A stretch of 64,000 bases of DNA. Source: Oligoflexales bacterium (lineage in GTDB: Bacteria; Bdellovibrionota_B; Oligoflexia; Oligoflexales; RGVZ01). Location of the stretch: positions 186,001-250,000 of the forward strand of contig CANLUT010000005.1 in assembly GCA_947494335.1 (NCBI GenBank), in the 5' to 3' direction. This document shows positions 1-8,697 of this stretch, one piece after another; positions within the stretch are counted from its first letter, which is position 1; the number at the start of each line of letters is the position of its first letter. A program made the position numbers and the translations under genes. Under the pieces are notes generated by a model. That model worked only from the letters and a program-made list of their open reading frames with translations. It made no database searches and was not told the DNA's origin.

Positions 1-123
1 CGCAAGAAAAATCCGAGAACCTATGAGGAGCAAAAAGGTCCAGTTCCGTTTGGCGGCCTCGGACTTGCCTTTAATGATCAGGATTTGAAAGCCCTATTTG
101 GTGCTGCTGCATTAGCTCGCTAA
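1..123 (+). CDS. C-terminal end of an unidentified protein (partial)
   Basis: The window opens inside a reading frame that gives 40 residues and then two stop codons in tandem (TAA TAA at 121-126). The tail is charged at first (RKNPRTYEEQKG) and ends hydrophobic and alanine-rich (FGAAALAR). No family can be named from so short a piece. It converges on the FAH-family gene that follows on the other strand, with only 26 nt between them and no clear terminator hairpin. Confidence 0.55.
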   Translation, partial: RKKNPRTYEEQKGPVPFGGLGLAFNDQDLKALFGAAALAR

Positions 124-149
124 TAATTGTTACCCAGAATGCTGCGTGG

Positions 150-806
150 TCAGAGAACGCCTAACCATTGGCGGTGAGGTTCCAGCAGTTCAAGTAAAAA
201 TTTATCGCCTTTTTTGATTGGTCCGACTCCGGCAGGGGTGCCTGTGAAAATTAGATCTCCAGGTAGCAGCGTGTTGAACGACAATAGAAAATCCAATACC
301 TGCGGCACTGAGAATATCATTTGAGCTGTGTCACCAGTTTGTTTCAGTTCGTCATTTAGATAAAACTTGAAGCGGAAGTTCTCTTTTGTCTCGCAATCGG
401 AGAGCCGAACCAATGGGCTTACGACCGATGCCCCAGAAAAACTTTTAGCCAATGTCCATGGTAAACCCTTGGCTTTAAGCTCAGCCTGCTTCTCACGGCG
501 GGTGATATCAATGCCAAGTCCTATTGCATCCACAATATCCCAGCCGACCCCTTTGGTGCCAACCGCTGTGGTCTGGCCGATGCGCAGGACAAGCTCGGCC
601 TCGTAGTGAAACGCAGTGTCTGGAAAACCCATTTTGCCGCTTGCGAGGGGTCTAAGAGAGGAGGGGGCTTTAAGAAAGACAACCGGCTCTCCAACAGGCG
701 GCGTATTTCCCAGTTCTTTCACATGTTCTAGGTAGTTGCGCCCAATTCCATAGATGGTGGGTACAGGGGCTGGCCCAAAATTTTCAATTGTTACCGTTGG
801 TTGCAT
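150..806 (-). CDS. fumarylacetoacetate hydrolase (FAH) family protein
   Basis: This 218-residue protein has the small FAH fold used by acylpyruvases, oxaloacetate decarboxylases and 2-hydroxyhepta-2,4-diene-1,7-dioate isomerases. Visible family motifs are YGIGRNY near residue 19, FLKAPSS near 44, the metal-binding HYEAELVLRIG near 67, KSFSGA near 121 and the glycine-rich LLPGDLIFTGTPAGVGP near the C-terminus. The length is close to that of FAHD1/YcgM-type enzymes. It should be a cytoplasmic, divalent-metal-dependent hydrolase or decarboxylase of short keto acids; the exact substrate cannot be read from sequence. The ATG is preceded by an AGGA-type ribosome site. The gene stands alone, so context does not narrow the pathway. 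Confidence 0.9.
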   Translation of the reverse strand: MQPTVTIENFGPAPVPTIYGIGRNYLEHVKELGNTPPVGEPVVFLKAPSSLRPLASGKMGFPDTAFHYEAELVLRIGQTTAVGTKGVGWDIVDAIGLGIDITRREKQAELKAKGLPWTLAKSFSGASVVSPLVRLSDCETKENFRFKFYLNDELKQTGDTAQMIFSVPQVLDFLLSFNTLLPGDLIFTGTPAGVGPIKKGDKFLLELLEPHRQWLGVL

Positions 807-900
807 TGCTCAGAGTCCTTTGTCTAACTGACTAAAACAACTGTATATTTTATTTGGTCGGCCGGCAATTATAATATTTTTTATAAATTAATAAAAAACC

Positions 901-928
901 TTTACAAACTTTAAAAATTTTGTATAAC
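901..928 (+). promoter_or_regulatory. candidate sigma-70 promoter for the envelope protein gene
   Basis: TTTACA (901-906) and TATAAC (923-928) are separated by 16 nt in a very AT-rich stretch about 80 nt upstream of the ATG at 1009. Both hexamers differ from the consensus by one base. This is a pattern match only. Confidence 0.4.
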
Positions 929-1008
929 ACTATCATATTCCTTCAAAGAGAAGGGATTGGTGCTCTTAGCTGTTGCTGACTAACTCTTGCTGTTGAGGTG
1001 ATTTCCAA

Positions 1009-2022
1009 ATGAATCGAAATGCTATCCCATCCTGGCTTCGTCCCACCAAAGCAAAAATTATGACATCACTTCTTGCTCTTAGCGGGCTTATGGGATTTGC
1101 CTCCGTGGCGATCTCTGCTGAAGAGTTGACTCAAGCATCGCAGGCGACGGCCACATCTCAGACGGCTGAGTCGGCTGTAGTTGCAGATGAAATTTCCAAC
1201 GGTTCTGTGATTGATTTGGGTGAGGGTTTATCGATTGCACCCATCGCGGGCTGGAAAATTGAGCGCAAGTCCACGGGCATGTCCCTTGTGATGAAGGAGG
1301 TATTGCCTCCTCAGACTGGTGAGATCGATTATTCAAAGCCGGTATTTGCTAGAAATCTGACACTTTTGACGATGCATCAAGCGCGACCGATTGACGAGGC
1401 AGCCGTTGCTGAGTTGAAAGGTGAAGTCTCGAAAATGTATTCAAAAGGACTATCCTCATCGGATTTGACATTCACCGATCATAAGTTTTTTGACTACAAG
1501 GGCAAGGGTGATGGGTTGATTTTGTTCTCGCAGTTTACTCTAAACAACTATCAGATGATGCAAATGCAGGTTGTTGTTTCTGGCGACTCTAAATCCTATT
1601 TGATGACGTATACCGATTTGGCAAGCAACTTTGCAAATCCAGCAAGCTACGAAGCCGCTTGGAAATCTATGATATCGATTCAAGTTTCGGGCGTTGCTCC
1701 GAAGCGTTACCACAAAGAGATGATGATGGGTGGTATGTTTGCCGCTGCTTTGTTTGCAATTATCTTCCCTTTCGTACTCGTTCGTTGGTCAAATGCTCGT
1801 CGTTTGCGTAAGTTCGCAGCGGAACTTCAGTATGATTGGGACACTGGCGCTTCTAAGTCAGATGTTGATTACCAATTGAGTGATGTCAATGTGCTTGACC
1901 AAACCCGTCCAGTTCAAAAAATGGCAAAGTCTAAAAGATCTGAGTCCAAAAGGTTTGATATCGATGTCAGCTCCCTGAGTCACGTAAGCGCTATCAGCAC
2001 GCGGCATAGCCGCTTTGCATAA
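1009..2022 (+). CDS. exported membrane-anchored protein, unknown function
   Basis: The 337-residue product starts with a Sec-type signal sequence (basic start, hydrophobic stretch near residues 18-34, likely cleavage after AISA). A soluble domain follows to about residue 235. One hydrophobic segment near residues 240-262 (GMFAAALFAIIFPFVLV) is followed by arginines and a basic, serine-rich tail of about 75 residues. The predicted topology is a periplasmic domain with a single membrane anchor and a cytoplasmic tail. The soluble part loosely resembles PsbP/DcrB-type domains (a folded core with a GWKIERK segment), but that is a guess. It is monocistronic and ends at a strong terminator. Confidence 0.75.
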   Translation: MNRNAIPSWLRPTKAKIMTSLLALSGLMGFASVAISAEELTQASQATATSQTAESAVVADEISNGSVIDLGEGLSIAPIAGWKIERKSTGMSLVMKEVLPPQTGEIDYSKPVFARNLTLLTMHQARPIDEAAVAELKGEVSKMYSKGLSSSDLTFTDHKFFDYKGKGDGLILFSQFTLNNYQMMQMQVVVSGDSKSYLMTYTDLASNFANPASYEAAWKSMISIQVSGVAPKRYHKEMMMGGMFAAALFAIIFPFVLVRWSNARRLRKFAAELQYDWDTGASKSDVDYQLSDVNVLDQTRPVQKMAKSKRSESKRFDIDVSSLSHVSAISTRHSRFA

Positions 2023-2034
2023 GATCACAAATAG

Positions 2035-2068
2035 AAAACCGGCGTCGGATAAGTCCGACGCCGGTTTT
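2035..2068. terminator. bidirectional intrinsic terminator
   Basis: A perfect 15-bp stem AAAACCGGCGTCGGA with a 4-nt loop. It carries A-runs on one side and T-runs on the other, so it can serve both the gene ending at 2022 (+) and the gene ending at 2079 (-). Confidence 0.9.
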
Positions 2069-2078
2069 GCTTTCCGCA

Positions 2079-2891
2079 TTATTTTGGGATAACAACTTCA
2101 ATACTCGTATCGCTGATTTCTTCGGGCATACCTGCAACGATGGGAAGTGCAGGCGCAGGTTGTAATTTTGCGAGGTTGCCGTCAAAGATTGCGCCATTAG
2201 GCCAGCTGCCTACGAAGAATTCGGATCCACACTGCACCATGAGTTTGCCGCACTGGGTCCTTGCAGCATCAGCCTTGGTGACATTTGCAAAGCTACATGT
2301 CCCCGCGTTCGGTACCTGTAGGACCTCAAGCTTCGTCACGTTATTGGCTAACGACGGTTGGCATGAAATTGAGCAGGTGCAAAGCCCGGAAAATGCTTTT
2401 GGTCCCGTGACAGGGACCTCTAGCTGCCAAACGGTGGAGGCCGGAACTCCCTGAATTGATGGTGGCGTTGAATACAATTGCTGGACAAAAGCCACGCCCG
2501 ACAGCTTTCCGGAGTCACTATTAATCGCAATTCTTCGGGCGTCGTACAATAAGCCTGGATCTGAGAACCAGCTGGCAACGCCGACGTCAGCCTTGTCTGC
2601 CAAAACTTTTAAGTCACAACGATCGTCTTTTCTCAGGTTTTGAGTCATGAAGTTGACGAGGTTTTCCGTGCCTTTCGTTCCGGAGGTGTTCCCGGCGCCA
2701 CAGCCCGAAAGCGTGTAAACCAACTCTGGCCGGGCCAAATCAGCATCTTTCATGCCCACGACTTTAATTTCAACACCTACGGGGTCTCCGGGGTTGGTCT
2801 GGGGTCTCAGGCCCGTGCGGCAGGAAGAGATTGCGGCAGCTAACATCACTGCAACCGAAGTCATCTTCATGAGGTCAACTTGATGGAACAT
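2079..2891 (-). CDS. lipoprotein, unknown function
   Basis: This 270-residue protein begins with a short signal ending in the lipobox AISSC (Cys24), so it should be lipidated and carried to the envelope. The mature part has about ten further cysteines, including a CTCSISC cluster, which suggests disulphide bonds in the periplasm or on the surface. A GGGAGG site 4 nt before the ATG supports the start. No domain is recognised. It is convergent with the preceding gene and shares its terminator. Confidence 0.75.
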   Translation of the reverse strand: MFHQVDLMKMTSVAVMLAAAISSCRTGLRPQTNPGDPVGVEIKVVGMKDADLARPELVYTLSGCGAGNTSGTKGTENLVNFMTQNLRKDDRCDLKVLADKADVGVASWFSDPGLLYDARRIAINSDSGKLSGVAFVQQLYSTPPSIQGVPASTVWQLEVPVTGPKAFSGLCTCSISCQPSLANNVTKLEVLQVPNAGTCSFANVTKADAARTQCGKLMVQCGSEFFVGSWPNGAIFDGNLAKLQPAPALPIVAGMPEEISDTSIEVVIPK

Positions 2892-3038
2892 AGGGCCTCC
2901 CGACTAAATTTTAGACTCTCTTATTTTATAACGGGCACCGGACTTTGACCAAATTGTTGACGTCAAAAAAGGGGGCTGGCAAAGTGTTGATATAACTCAA
3001 AGACAAGTGCTCATATTCAATGATTGCGGAAGGTTGAT

Positions 3039-4001
3039 ATGGCGTTAATTGAAGTCAGGGGCATTTCCAAGTTCTACGGGCCGCACGCTGCCGTGCGAGA
3101 CGTGAGCTTTGACATCAAAGAGGGTGAGATTGTTGGTCTACTTGGCTTAAACGGGGCCGGTAAGAGTACGATTTTGAAAATTTTGGGTACGTTTTTGCTG
3201 CCATCCTCTGGGCGCGCGGTTATGGGGGGGCACTCGGTCGAAGATGATGCCGACAAAGTCCGAGAGTTGATCGGTTATCTGCCAGACACTCCGCCGCTCT
3301 ATGAAGAGATGCGAGTCATCCCATATCTTCGCTTTGTAGCGCAGCTGAAAAATGTAGCTCCCCGGCTCATTGATGAGCGCATTGCCAGTGTGTTGAAAAA
3401 AACAAACCTGCAAGAGGTGGCATGGCAACCACTAGGCGAGCTCTCCCATGGCTTCAGGCAGCGAGTCGGCATTGCTCAGGCCCTTATCCACGATCCACCC
3501 ATTATCATCTTGGATGAGCCGATCAACGGGCTTGATCCAGTTCAGATCGTCGAGATGCGCGATCTGATTTTATCTTTACGTGGTAAACACACAGTCATTC
3601 TATCGAGTCATATCTTGTCCGAGATTACCAGAACGTGTGATCGGATTCTGATAATTGATAAGGGTCGACTTGTTGCCGAGGGGCAAGAGGCTGAGCTTGA
3701 TAAGGCTGTGGCGAGATCCATGCGAGTTGTGGCCCAGTACGTGGGTAACATCTCCCTTGCGGAAATTCGAAAAATAAGTGGCGTTCGTCAGGTGATCGAG
3801 GGTCAGGGTGTTGAAAAAAATAGTAAGTTGTTGACGATAGAATGCGATGGAGATGTTCGATCTGAGGTTGCGCGTGCCATCATCACATCAGGAGCTCAGC
3901 TTTTAGAGCTAGGACGCGATGGTGATGGTCTTGAGTCTATTTTTATGAGTCTGGTCAGATCGTCCAAACTTCAGACGTCAGCGGAGGTCACTCATGGGTA
4001 A
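3039..4001 (+). CDS. ABC transporter ATP-binding protein, GldA-like
   Basis: The nucleotide-binding subunit of an ABC-2 type exporter. Walker A is GLNGAGKS (about residue 37), the signature is LSHGFRQRVGIAQAL and Walker B is IIILDEPINGLDP with the catalytic Glu; the H-loop lies in ILSSHIL. The LSxGxRQRVGxAQAL form of the signature is typical of the GldA/gliding-type family. I placed the start at ATG 3039, behind GGAAGG, rather than at the in-frame TTG at 3024. It overlaps the permease gene by 8 nt, so the two are translationally coupled. It energises the complex made with the next three genes. Confidence 0.9.
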   Translation: MALIEVRGISKFYGPHAAVRDVSFDIKEGEIVGLLGLNGAGKSTILKILGTFLLPSSGRAVMGGHSVEDDADKVRELIGYLPDTPPLYEEMRVIPYLRFVAQLKNVAPRLIDERIASVLKKTNLQEVAWQPLGELSHGFRQRVGIAQALIHDPPIIILDEPINGLDPVQIVEMRDLILSLRGKHTVILSSHILSEITRTCDRILIIDKGRLVAEGQEAELDKAVARSMRVVAQYVGNISLAEIRKISGVRQVIEGQGVEKNSKLLTIECDGDVRSEVARAIITSGAQLLELGRDGDGLESIFMSLVRSSKLQTSAEVTHG

Positions 4002-4722
4002 AACGTGGCAAATTGCCCGTAGGGAGTTGGGTGCATTTTTTAATACGTGGATGGGTTACGTAATCGTAGCTGCTGTTTTGATTATTGATGGTCTTTTGTT
4101 TAACGCGTTTGCAGTTGGAAATGAGCCCAAGCTTTCGGCTGATGTTCTATCGGACTTCTTCTATTTCTCAAGTGGTATGAGCATGGTTGCGGGGATATTT
4201 CTAGCGATGCGGCTCATGGCAGAAGAAAAGCAGAACGGAACCATCGTTTTGTTATTCTCATCACCGATTTCTGAGCGTCAGGTGATATACGGTAAGTTTG
4301 TTTCGGCCTTCCTTTTTGCCGGTGTTCTGCACTTGGTTTCGCTCTATATGCCAGCACTTATATTGGTGCATGGAAAAATTTCATTTGGTCACGTTTTGGC
4401 GGGCTACGTCTGCCTCATGTTGTTGAGTGCGGTAACTATTTCAATCACGTTATTGTCATCGACACTGGCGCCGAATCAATTGGTTGCAGCTGTTGGAGGT
4501 GGGTTTCTTACGGTTGTCTTGTTGACTTTTTGGATGCTGGCAAAGATCGTTGACCAACCGTTCAGGGATATTTTTAGTTGGCTTGCCATTCACAGTGACC
4601 ACTTCACGCCTTTCAGCAATGGCATCATAAATCTTCAGGATTTGGTTTTTTATGTTGGTTTAGTGGTGTTTTTTCTTGAGTGTGCCACGCGTGCTCTCAT
4701 TGGACGACGATGTCAGGGATGA
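3994..4722 (+). CDS. ABC-2 type permease, GldF-like
   Basis: This 242-residue integral membrane protein has about six hydrophobic segments. The EEKQNGTIVLLFSSPIS motif near residue 77 is typical of ABC-2 permeases of the GldF/NosY group. It starts 8 nt before the end of the ATPase gene, behind GCGGAGG. Together with the ATPase and the downstream GldG-like protein it should form an inner-membrane ABC complex. In Flavobacterium the homologous complex is linked to gliding, but in Proteobacteria-like genomes the substrate is unknown. No other gliding genes are visible here. Confidence 0.88.
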   Translation: MGKTWQIARRELGAFFNTWMGYVIVAAVLIIDGLLFNAFAVGNEPKLSADVLSDFFYFSSGMSMVAGIFLAMRLMAEEKQNGTIVLLFSSPISERQVIYGKFVSAFLFAGVLHLVSLYMPALILVHGKISFGHVLAGYVCLMLLSAVTISITLLSSTLAPNQLVAAVGGGFLTVVLLTFWMLAKIVDQPFRDIFSWLAIHSDHFTPFSNGIINLQDLVFYVGLVVFFLECATRALIGRRCQG

Positions 4723-4734
4723 GGAGTTAAAATA

Positions 4735-6651
4735 ATGAACATGACTAATCAGCTTACGGAAGTCCTTAGGCTCGTTTTGACCGTGATGGGCGCTTGTTTG
4801 TTTTTTGTCGGAGAGCGCTACTTTGTCGACTCTTCAACTCATTGGTGGCTAACCGGTTTCGGTGTTTTTGCATTGTTTGGCGGGGTTTTGCTAGCTGGCG
4901 TCTGCCTAAGGAAGGCGAAGCAGCAGGGCTATGAGCGCGAGTGGCCGGTGTGGGGGCTATCGATCATCTGGCAAGCCTTGTTTCTGCTCTCAGCTTTGGT
5001 CTACCTTGCTTATGCAAAGGTCATGGGTACAAAGCCTGCTCCAGTTACGTTCGTAGAAAAACTTCTTCTGGTTGGCTGGTTGGTCTCTGCCGTGCTGGGC
5101 TTTTTTATGGCGATTGGCTTCGAGTGGGCTCGTATGCGCAATGGTCGAGGGGTCTACGCCGAGCCGCAGCGGGTGCGTATGGCGACCCGTGATTGGCTTA
5201 AAGTGGGTATGTTAGCCATCGTTGTTGCCTGTTTGAATTATGCGGCTGCTAAGCGCAATATCGTGTGGGATTTGAGCTATCTGAAGACAACGTCTGTTAG
5301 TGATTCGACAAAGAAAATGGTCGATGCTTTAGGTCAGGATATCGAGGTTGGTATCTTTTTCCCTCAGGGTAACGAGGTGTTGTCTCAAGCAAAAATGTAT
5401 TTCAATCACCTGACCCAAACGTCCGCGCGTCTTTCTTTGAATTATTACGATGTGGAACTTCAGCCCTTGGAGGCCGAAAGGTTTCGGGTTAGTCGCAATG
5501 GCTACGTCGTGCTGAAGGCTGGTGAGCAGACTGAGCGCTTTGACATTGGTTTGAACTTAGCATCGGCGCGGAAGACCCTGCGGAGTCTTGATTCTGAATT
5601 TCAGAAGGCTTTACTCGCCGTCACAGAGAAGAAGAAAGTTCTCTATTTTACTCGTGGTCACGGTGAGCTGTCATGGTCAACGGGCGATGATGCGAGCTCC
5701 TTAAAGTCAATAAAGACACTTGAGAGTTATTTGCGGCAGTTGAATTTTACGATGCGGTTCTTTGGCGTAGGTGAGGGATCAGCCAACAAGGTGCCGCAAG
5801 ATGCTGATGCTGTCGTGATTGTCGGAGGCGATCAGCCTTTCTTGGATGAGGAGGTCAATGCCATCAAGGCCTATGTTCAAGCTGGTGGTAAAGTGCTAGC
5901 CATGCTTGACGTTGATATGGCGTCAGAGTCGCGCATAGATCAAGGAGTGAGACAAGTAGATAAAGACCCACTGGTACGTTGGCTTTCAACCATCGGTGTG
6001 ACCTTTGAACCTGGGATTTTGGCAAATGCGACAAACTTTGTAACAGCCAGCAGATCCGAGGCGGATGTTTGGTTTTTGTATACAAATATCTTTACGTCTC
6101 ATGAATCCGTTCAGTCTCTTGCGCGAAACGACCAACGAGCGGCAGTTCTGACCTTTCGTTCGGGCTATCTTGTCACATCGCCCAGTAATCCAGACTGGGC
6201 TGTATTTGACACGGTCCGGACATTGTCCGATACATTTGCGGATGAAAATCGGGACTTCAAATATTCCGAGGGCAAAGAAAAGCGCGAGCCTCGCGTCATA
6301 GGAGCTGCGATTGAGGCGAAATCTTCTGGCGCCAACGCAGGGGATCAGCCGGATAAAATTAAAGGCAGGGTCGTGGTTTTTGCAGATGCTACAGCTGCGA
6401 GTGACATGCTTATAAAAAGCCAGGCAAACGCGATCTACTTCGTTGATTCTCTACGATGGCTTGTGGGTGCGGTTAAAACCACTGGAGTTGCAGCTACAGA
6501 AGAGGACATTCGAATCAGGCATACAAAGAAAGAAGATATGATGTGGTTCTACGGTACGATCATTCTGGTTCCTGGACTCGTCGTTTTGTCAGGAGCAATC
6601 GCAACACGTCGCGCTCGCCGACAAAAGCGCACTGAAGGAAGTCAGTCATGA
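4735..6651 (+). CDS. GldG-like ABC auxiliary protein
   Basis: The 638-residue protein starts with several membrane segments (about residues 10-30, 37-55, 70-95, 110-135 and 157-170). A large extracytoplasmic region follows, and a C-terminal membrane helix (near 608-626) ends in a very basic tail (RRARRQKR). The soluble part matches the GldG/ABC_transp_aux family in organisation: a YFTRGHGE stretch near residue 300, then DADAVVIVGG and a LDVD segment near 390. GAGGAG sits 8 nt before the ATG. The gene lies 12 nt after the permease and overlaps the next gene by 4 nt (ATGA). It probably couples the permease to a periplasmic partner. Confidence 0.85.
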   Translation: MNMTNQLTEVLRLVLTVMGACLFFVGERYFVDSSTHWWLTGFGVFALFGGVLLAGVCLRKAKQQGYEREWPVWGLSIIWQALFLLSALVYLAYAKVMGTKPAPVTFVEKLLLVGWLVSAVLGFFMAIGFEWARMRNGRGVYAEPQRVRMATRDWLKVGMLAIVVACLNYAAAKRNIVWDLSYLKTTSVSDSTKKMVDALGQDIEVGIFFPQGNEVLSQAKMYFNHLTQTSARLSLNYYDVELQPLEAERFRVSRNGYVVLKAGEQTERFDIGLNLASARKTLRSLDSEFQKALLAVTEKKKVLYFTRGHGELSWSTGDDASSLKSIKTLESYLRQLNFTMRFFGVGEGSANKVPQDADAVVIVGGDQPFLDEEVNAIKAYVQAGGKVLAMLDVDMASESRIDQGVRQVDKDPLVRWLSTIGVTFEPGILANATNFVTASRSEADVWFLYTNIFTSHESVQSLARNDQRAAVLTFRSGYLVTSPSNPDWAVFDTVRTLSDTFADENRDFKYSEGKEKREPRVIGAAIEAKSSGANAGDQPDKIKGRVVVFADATAASDMLIKSQANAIYFVDSLRWLVGAVKTTGVAATEEDIRIRHTKKEDMMWFYGTIILVPGLVVLSGAIATRRARRQKRTEGSQS

Positions 6652-7652
6652 AACGAAAAGGCCTCGATTTAATTGCATGGTCAGCGGCGGTCATTGTGAG
6701 CTTACTGCTGGCGTTCTGGGCGTCTTTGCCAAAAGGTGAGGACAATCAAACAAAAGTTCCGGTCATTACGCTAAAGCCTGCGGTCATCGCAGCGGTGGAG
6801 CTGTCGGGTCCGGGAGTTCGTGTTGTCGCAAACAAGATGACAGAGCCTCTTGAGCGCTGGTGGATTTCTTACGAGCGCGGCGTAACTGATGCAGCCGGTG
6901 GAAAAGGATCTGAAACTGCGGAAAGTGAGCGCTTCGTTGCCTCCGGGAAGTTTCGGGATTTTCTTGTACTCTTTGCGCCAATGCAGGCGATTCGTGTTTT
7001 GGGTCGGATAGCCGACGAAAAGCTTTCTGACTATGGGCTTAAAGAAGGGACTAAAAATCTCGTATTGAAAGATGCACAAGGTTCGCCACTATTGACTCTG
7101 ACGATAGGCAAGCAGTTATATGGTGGTCGCAATCTTTACGTGTTGAATCAAAGTGATCAAAAAGTTCTCCTTATCGGCGGCGAATTAATCTCAGATTTTG
7201 AAAAACCAGAGTTGCGGTTTTTCGAGCGAGCATTGACATCGCTAGCGCTTGAGGATTTAAAGTCCGGAACCTTGATTCATGGCGGGAAAACAAAGCGCTT
7301 TGTACATTCTTCCCGTGATGCCAAGGGTGCTCAAATCTGGAGTGCAGATGGATCAGCTGGAGACCCGCTACCGCAGGTCTCAGCGTGGTTTGAGCGGTTA
7401 AGCCAGCTTAAGGCGGCAACCTACGCCTCGGACAAGGATGAGGAGGCCCTGAAGGCTTTGTCCACGCTTTTCGAGGTAAGGCTTGAGGGTGGTGGTGCTG
7501 ATGCGGAAGTCGTTCAGCTCAAGCGAAGAGGGCTGGGCAAAGACGTTGAGTATTGGGCTCACAGCAGTTATCTGAACCGCTATGTGAAGGTTGCATCTAC
7601 GCGAGCGGAAGCCTTGGAGAAAGACGTACCACAGATTCTTCAGGACCAATGA
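6648..7652 (+). CDS. DUF4340-type envelope protein of the Gld-like ABC operon
   Basis: A 334-residue protein with one N-terminal membrane anchor (about residues 9-26) and an extracytoplasmic domain. Its YGLKEGTKNLVLKD, LTIGKQLYGGRNLYV and LISDFEKPELRF stretches fit the DUF4340 family. That family is commonly encoded directly after GldG-like proteins. The start overlaps the stop of the preceding gene by 4 nt, so it is part of the same transcript. Its function is unknown; location suggests a periplasmic component of the complex. Confidence 0.8.
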   Translation: MKRKGLDLIAWSAAVIVSLLLAFWASLPKGEDNQTKVPVITLKPAVIAAVELSGPGVRVVANKMTEPLERWWISYERGVTDAAGGKGSETAESERFVASGKFRDFLVLFAPMQAIRVLGRIADEKLSDYGLKEGTKNLVLKDAQGSPLLTLTIGKQLYGGRNLYVLNQSDQKVLLIGGELISDFEKPELRFFERALTSLALEDLKSGTLIHGGKTKRFVHSSRDAKGAQIWSADGSAGDPLPQVSAWFERLSQLKAATYASDKDEEALKALSTLFEVRLEGGGADAEVVQLKRRGLGKDVEYWAHSSYLNRYVKVASTRAEALEKDVPQILQDQ

Positions 7653-7667
7653 CGTAATCCTCTGTTT

Positions 7668-7693
7668 AAACAGATTTTGCTTGCTGTTTTTTT
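7668..7693 (+). terminator. probable terminator of the GldAFG-like operon
   Basis: AAACAG and CTGTTT form a 6-bp stem with a 10-nt loop, followed by a run of T. It begins 15 nt after the operon's last stop codon. The left arm lies within a perfect palindrome CTGTTTAAACAG (7662-7673). Confidence 0.45.
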
Positions 7694-7808
7694 CTAATCG
7701 AATAATCCATCGCGATTTTAACTTACGCATTGGGCTGTCCGGAAGTTGTGCCTTTAAAAATGGCTATGGTACGATTATTGGTAAGAGCAACCGTGTGGGA
7801 GGCATCCT

Positions 7809-8651
7809 ATGGGTTTGAGAATATCAACGAACGTTTCATCATTGACTGGTCAAAGGCATTTGCGTGACACACGTCAATTGCTTGATCGTTCTATCGAGCG
7901 TCTGTCCAGCGGTTATCGCATTAATCGAGCTGGAGATGATGCAGCCGGTCTCGCGATCACGGAAAAGCTGCGCGCCAAGACGCGTGGACTGATTCAGGCC
8001 CAGCGCAATGCTTCTGACGGCGTTTCATTGATTCAAGTTGCCGAGGGTGGCTTGAACGAGGTTCAAAATATTTTGGTTCGTCTCCGAGAGCTTGGGGTTC
8101 AATCGGCATCCGATACGATTGGGGCAAGAGAGCGTAGATACCTTGATGAAGAATTTCAGAGCCTAAAACAAGAGGTTGATCGAATCGCAAACTCAACAGA
8201 GTTTAACGGAACTTACCTTCTGGACGGTACGGGTGGATCTCTGGATTTCCAGATTAACACTGGCGGTCAGAACCTCTTGGGAGTTGACCGAATCAGTTTT
8301 GATGCTTTCAAGCTTGACGTGAATTCAGATAAGCTTGGCATCGAGGATGTTGGTGTAGCGGACAAGAACGGCGCGCAGCGCAGTTTAGCATTTATTGATG
8401 ATGCAATTGAGACGGTGTCGTCTGTCCGTGGTGAGCTCGGTGCTATAGAAAATCGTCTCGAGTCGACCATCCGTAATATCTCTATTAGTGTGGAGAATCT
8501 CTCCGCAGCTCGTAGTCGTATTAAGGATGTCGACGTCGCTGACGAGACTGCCGAATTGGCCAAGCATAACATTCTCATGCAATCCGGAATTTCCGTGTTG
8601 TCTCAGGCAAACAGTATTCCGCAAATGGCGCTACAGTTACTCAAGGGATGA
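7809..8651 (+). CDS. fliC: flagellin
   Basis: The filament subunit, 280 residues. The conserved N-terminal D0/D1 region is clear (LRISTNVSSLTGQRHL, then ERLSSGYRINRAGDDAAGLA). So is the C-terminal D1/D0 region (RSRIKDVDVADETAELAK to the end at MALQLLKG). The middle is only about 60 residues, so the variable D2/D3 outer domains are essentially absent. GGGAGG lies 7 nt before the ATG. It stands alone between the Gld-like operon and a convergent acetyltransferase and ends in a strong terminator, as expected for a highly expressed gene. I did not find a convincing sigma-28 or sigma-54 promoter upstream. Confidence 0.97.
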   Translation: MGLRISTNVSSLTGQRHLRDTRQLLDRSIERLSSGYRINRAGDDAAGLAITEKLRAKTRGLIQAQRNASDGVSLIQVAEGGLNEVQNILVRLRELGVQSASDTIGARERRYLDEEFQSLKQEVDRIANSTEFNGTYLLDGTGGSLDFQINTGGQNLLGVDRISFDAFKLDVNSDKLGIEDVGVADKNGAQRSLAFIDDAIETVSSVRGELGAIENRLESTIRNISISVENLSAARSRIKDVDVADETAELAKHNILMQSGISVLSQANSIPQMALQLLKG

Positions 8652-8670
8652 TGGCACTTTCCTAAATTGA

Positions 8671-8697
8671 AAAACCCGCTGATTAGCGGGTTTTTTT
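8671..8697. terminator. bidirectional terminator after flagellin
   Basis: A perfect stem AAAACCCGCT / AGCGGGTTTT with a GATT loop and a seven-T run. The T-run reaches the end of the acetyltransferase gene on the other strand, so the hairpin may serve both genes. Confidence 0.92.

Noticed and set aside
3039-7652. Evidence of a full gliding-motility machine
   Set aside because: Only the GldA/F/G-like ABC part is present. No gldJ/K/L/M/N or spr genes are visible, so a gliding claim is not supported.
7653-7808. Sigma-28 or sigma-54 promoter before flagellin
   Set aside because: No TAAA-N15-GCCGATAA-like or GG-N10-GC spaced match was found by eye. A weak TTGTGC/TACGAT pair exists but is not convincing.
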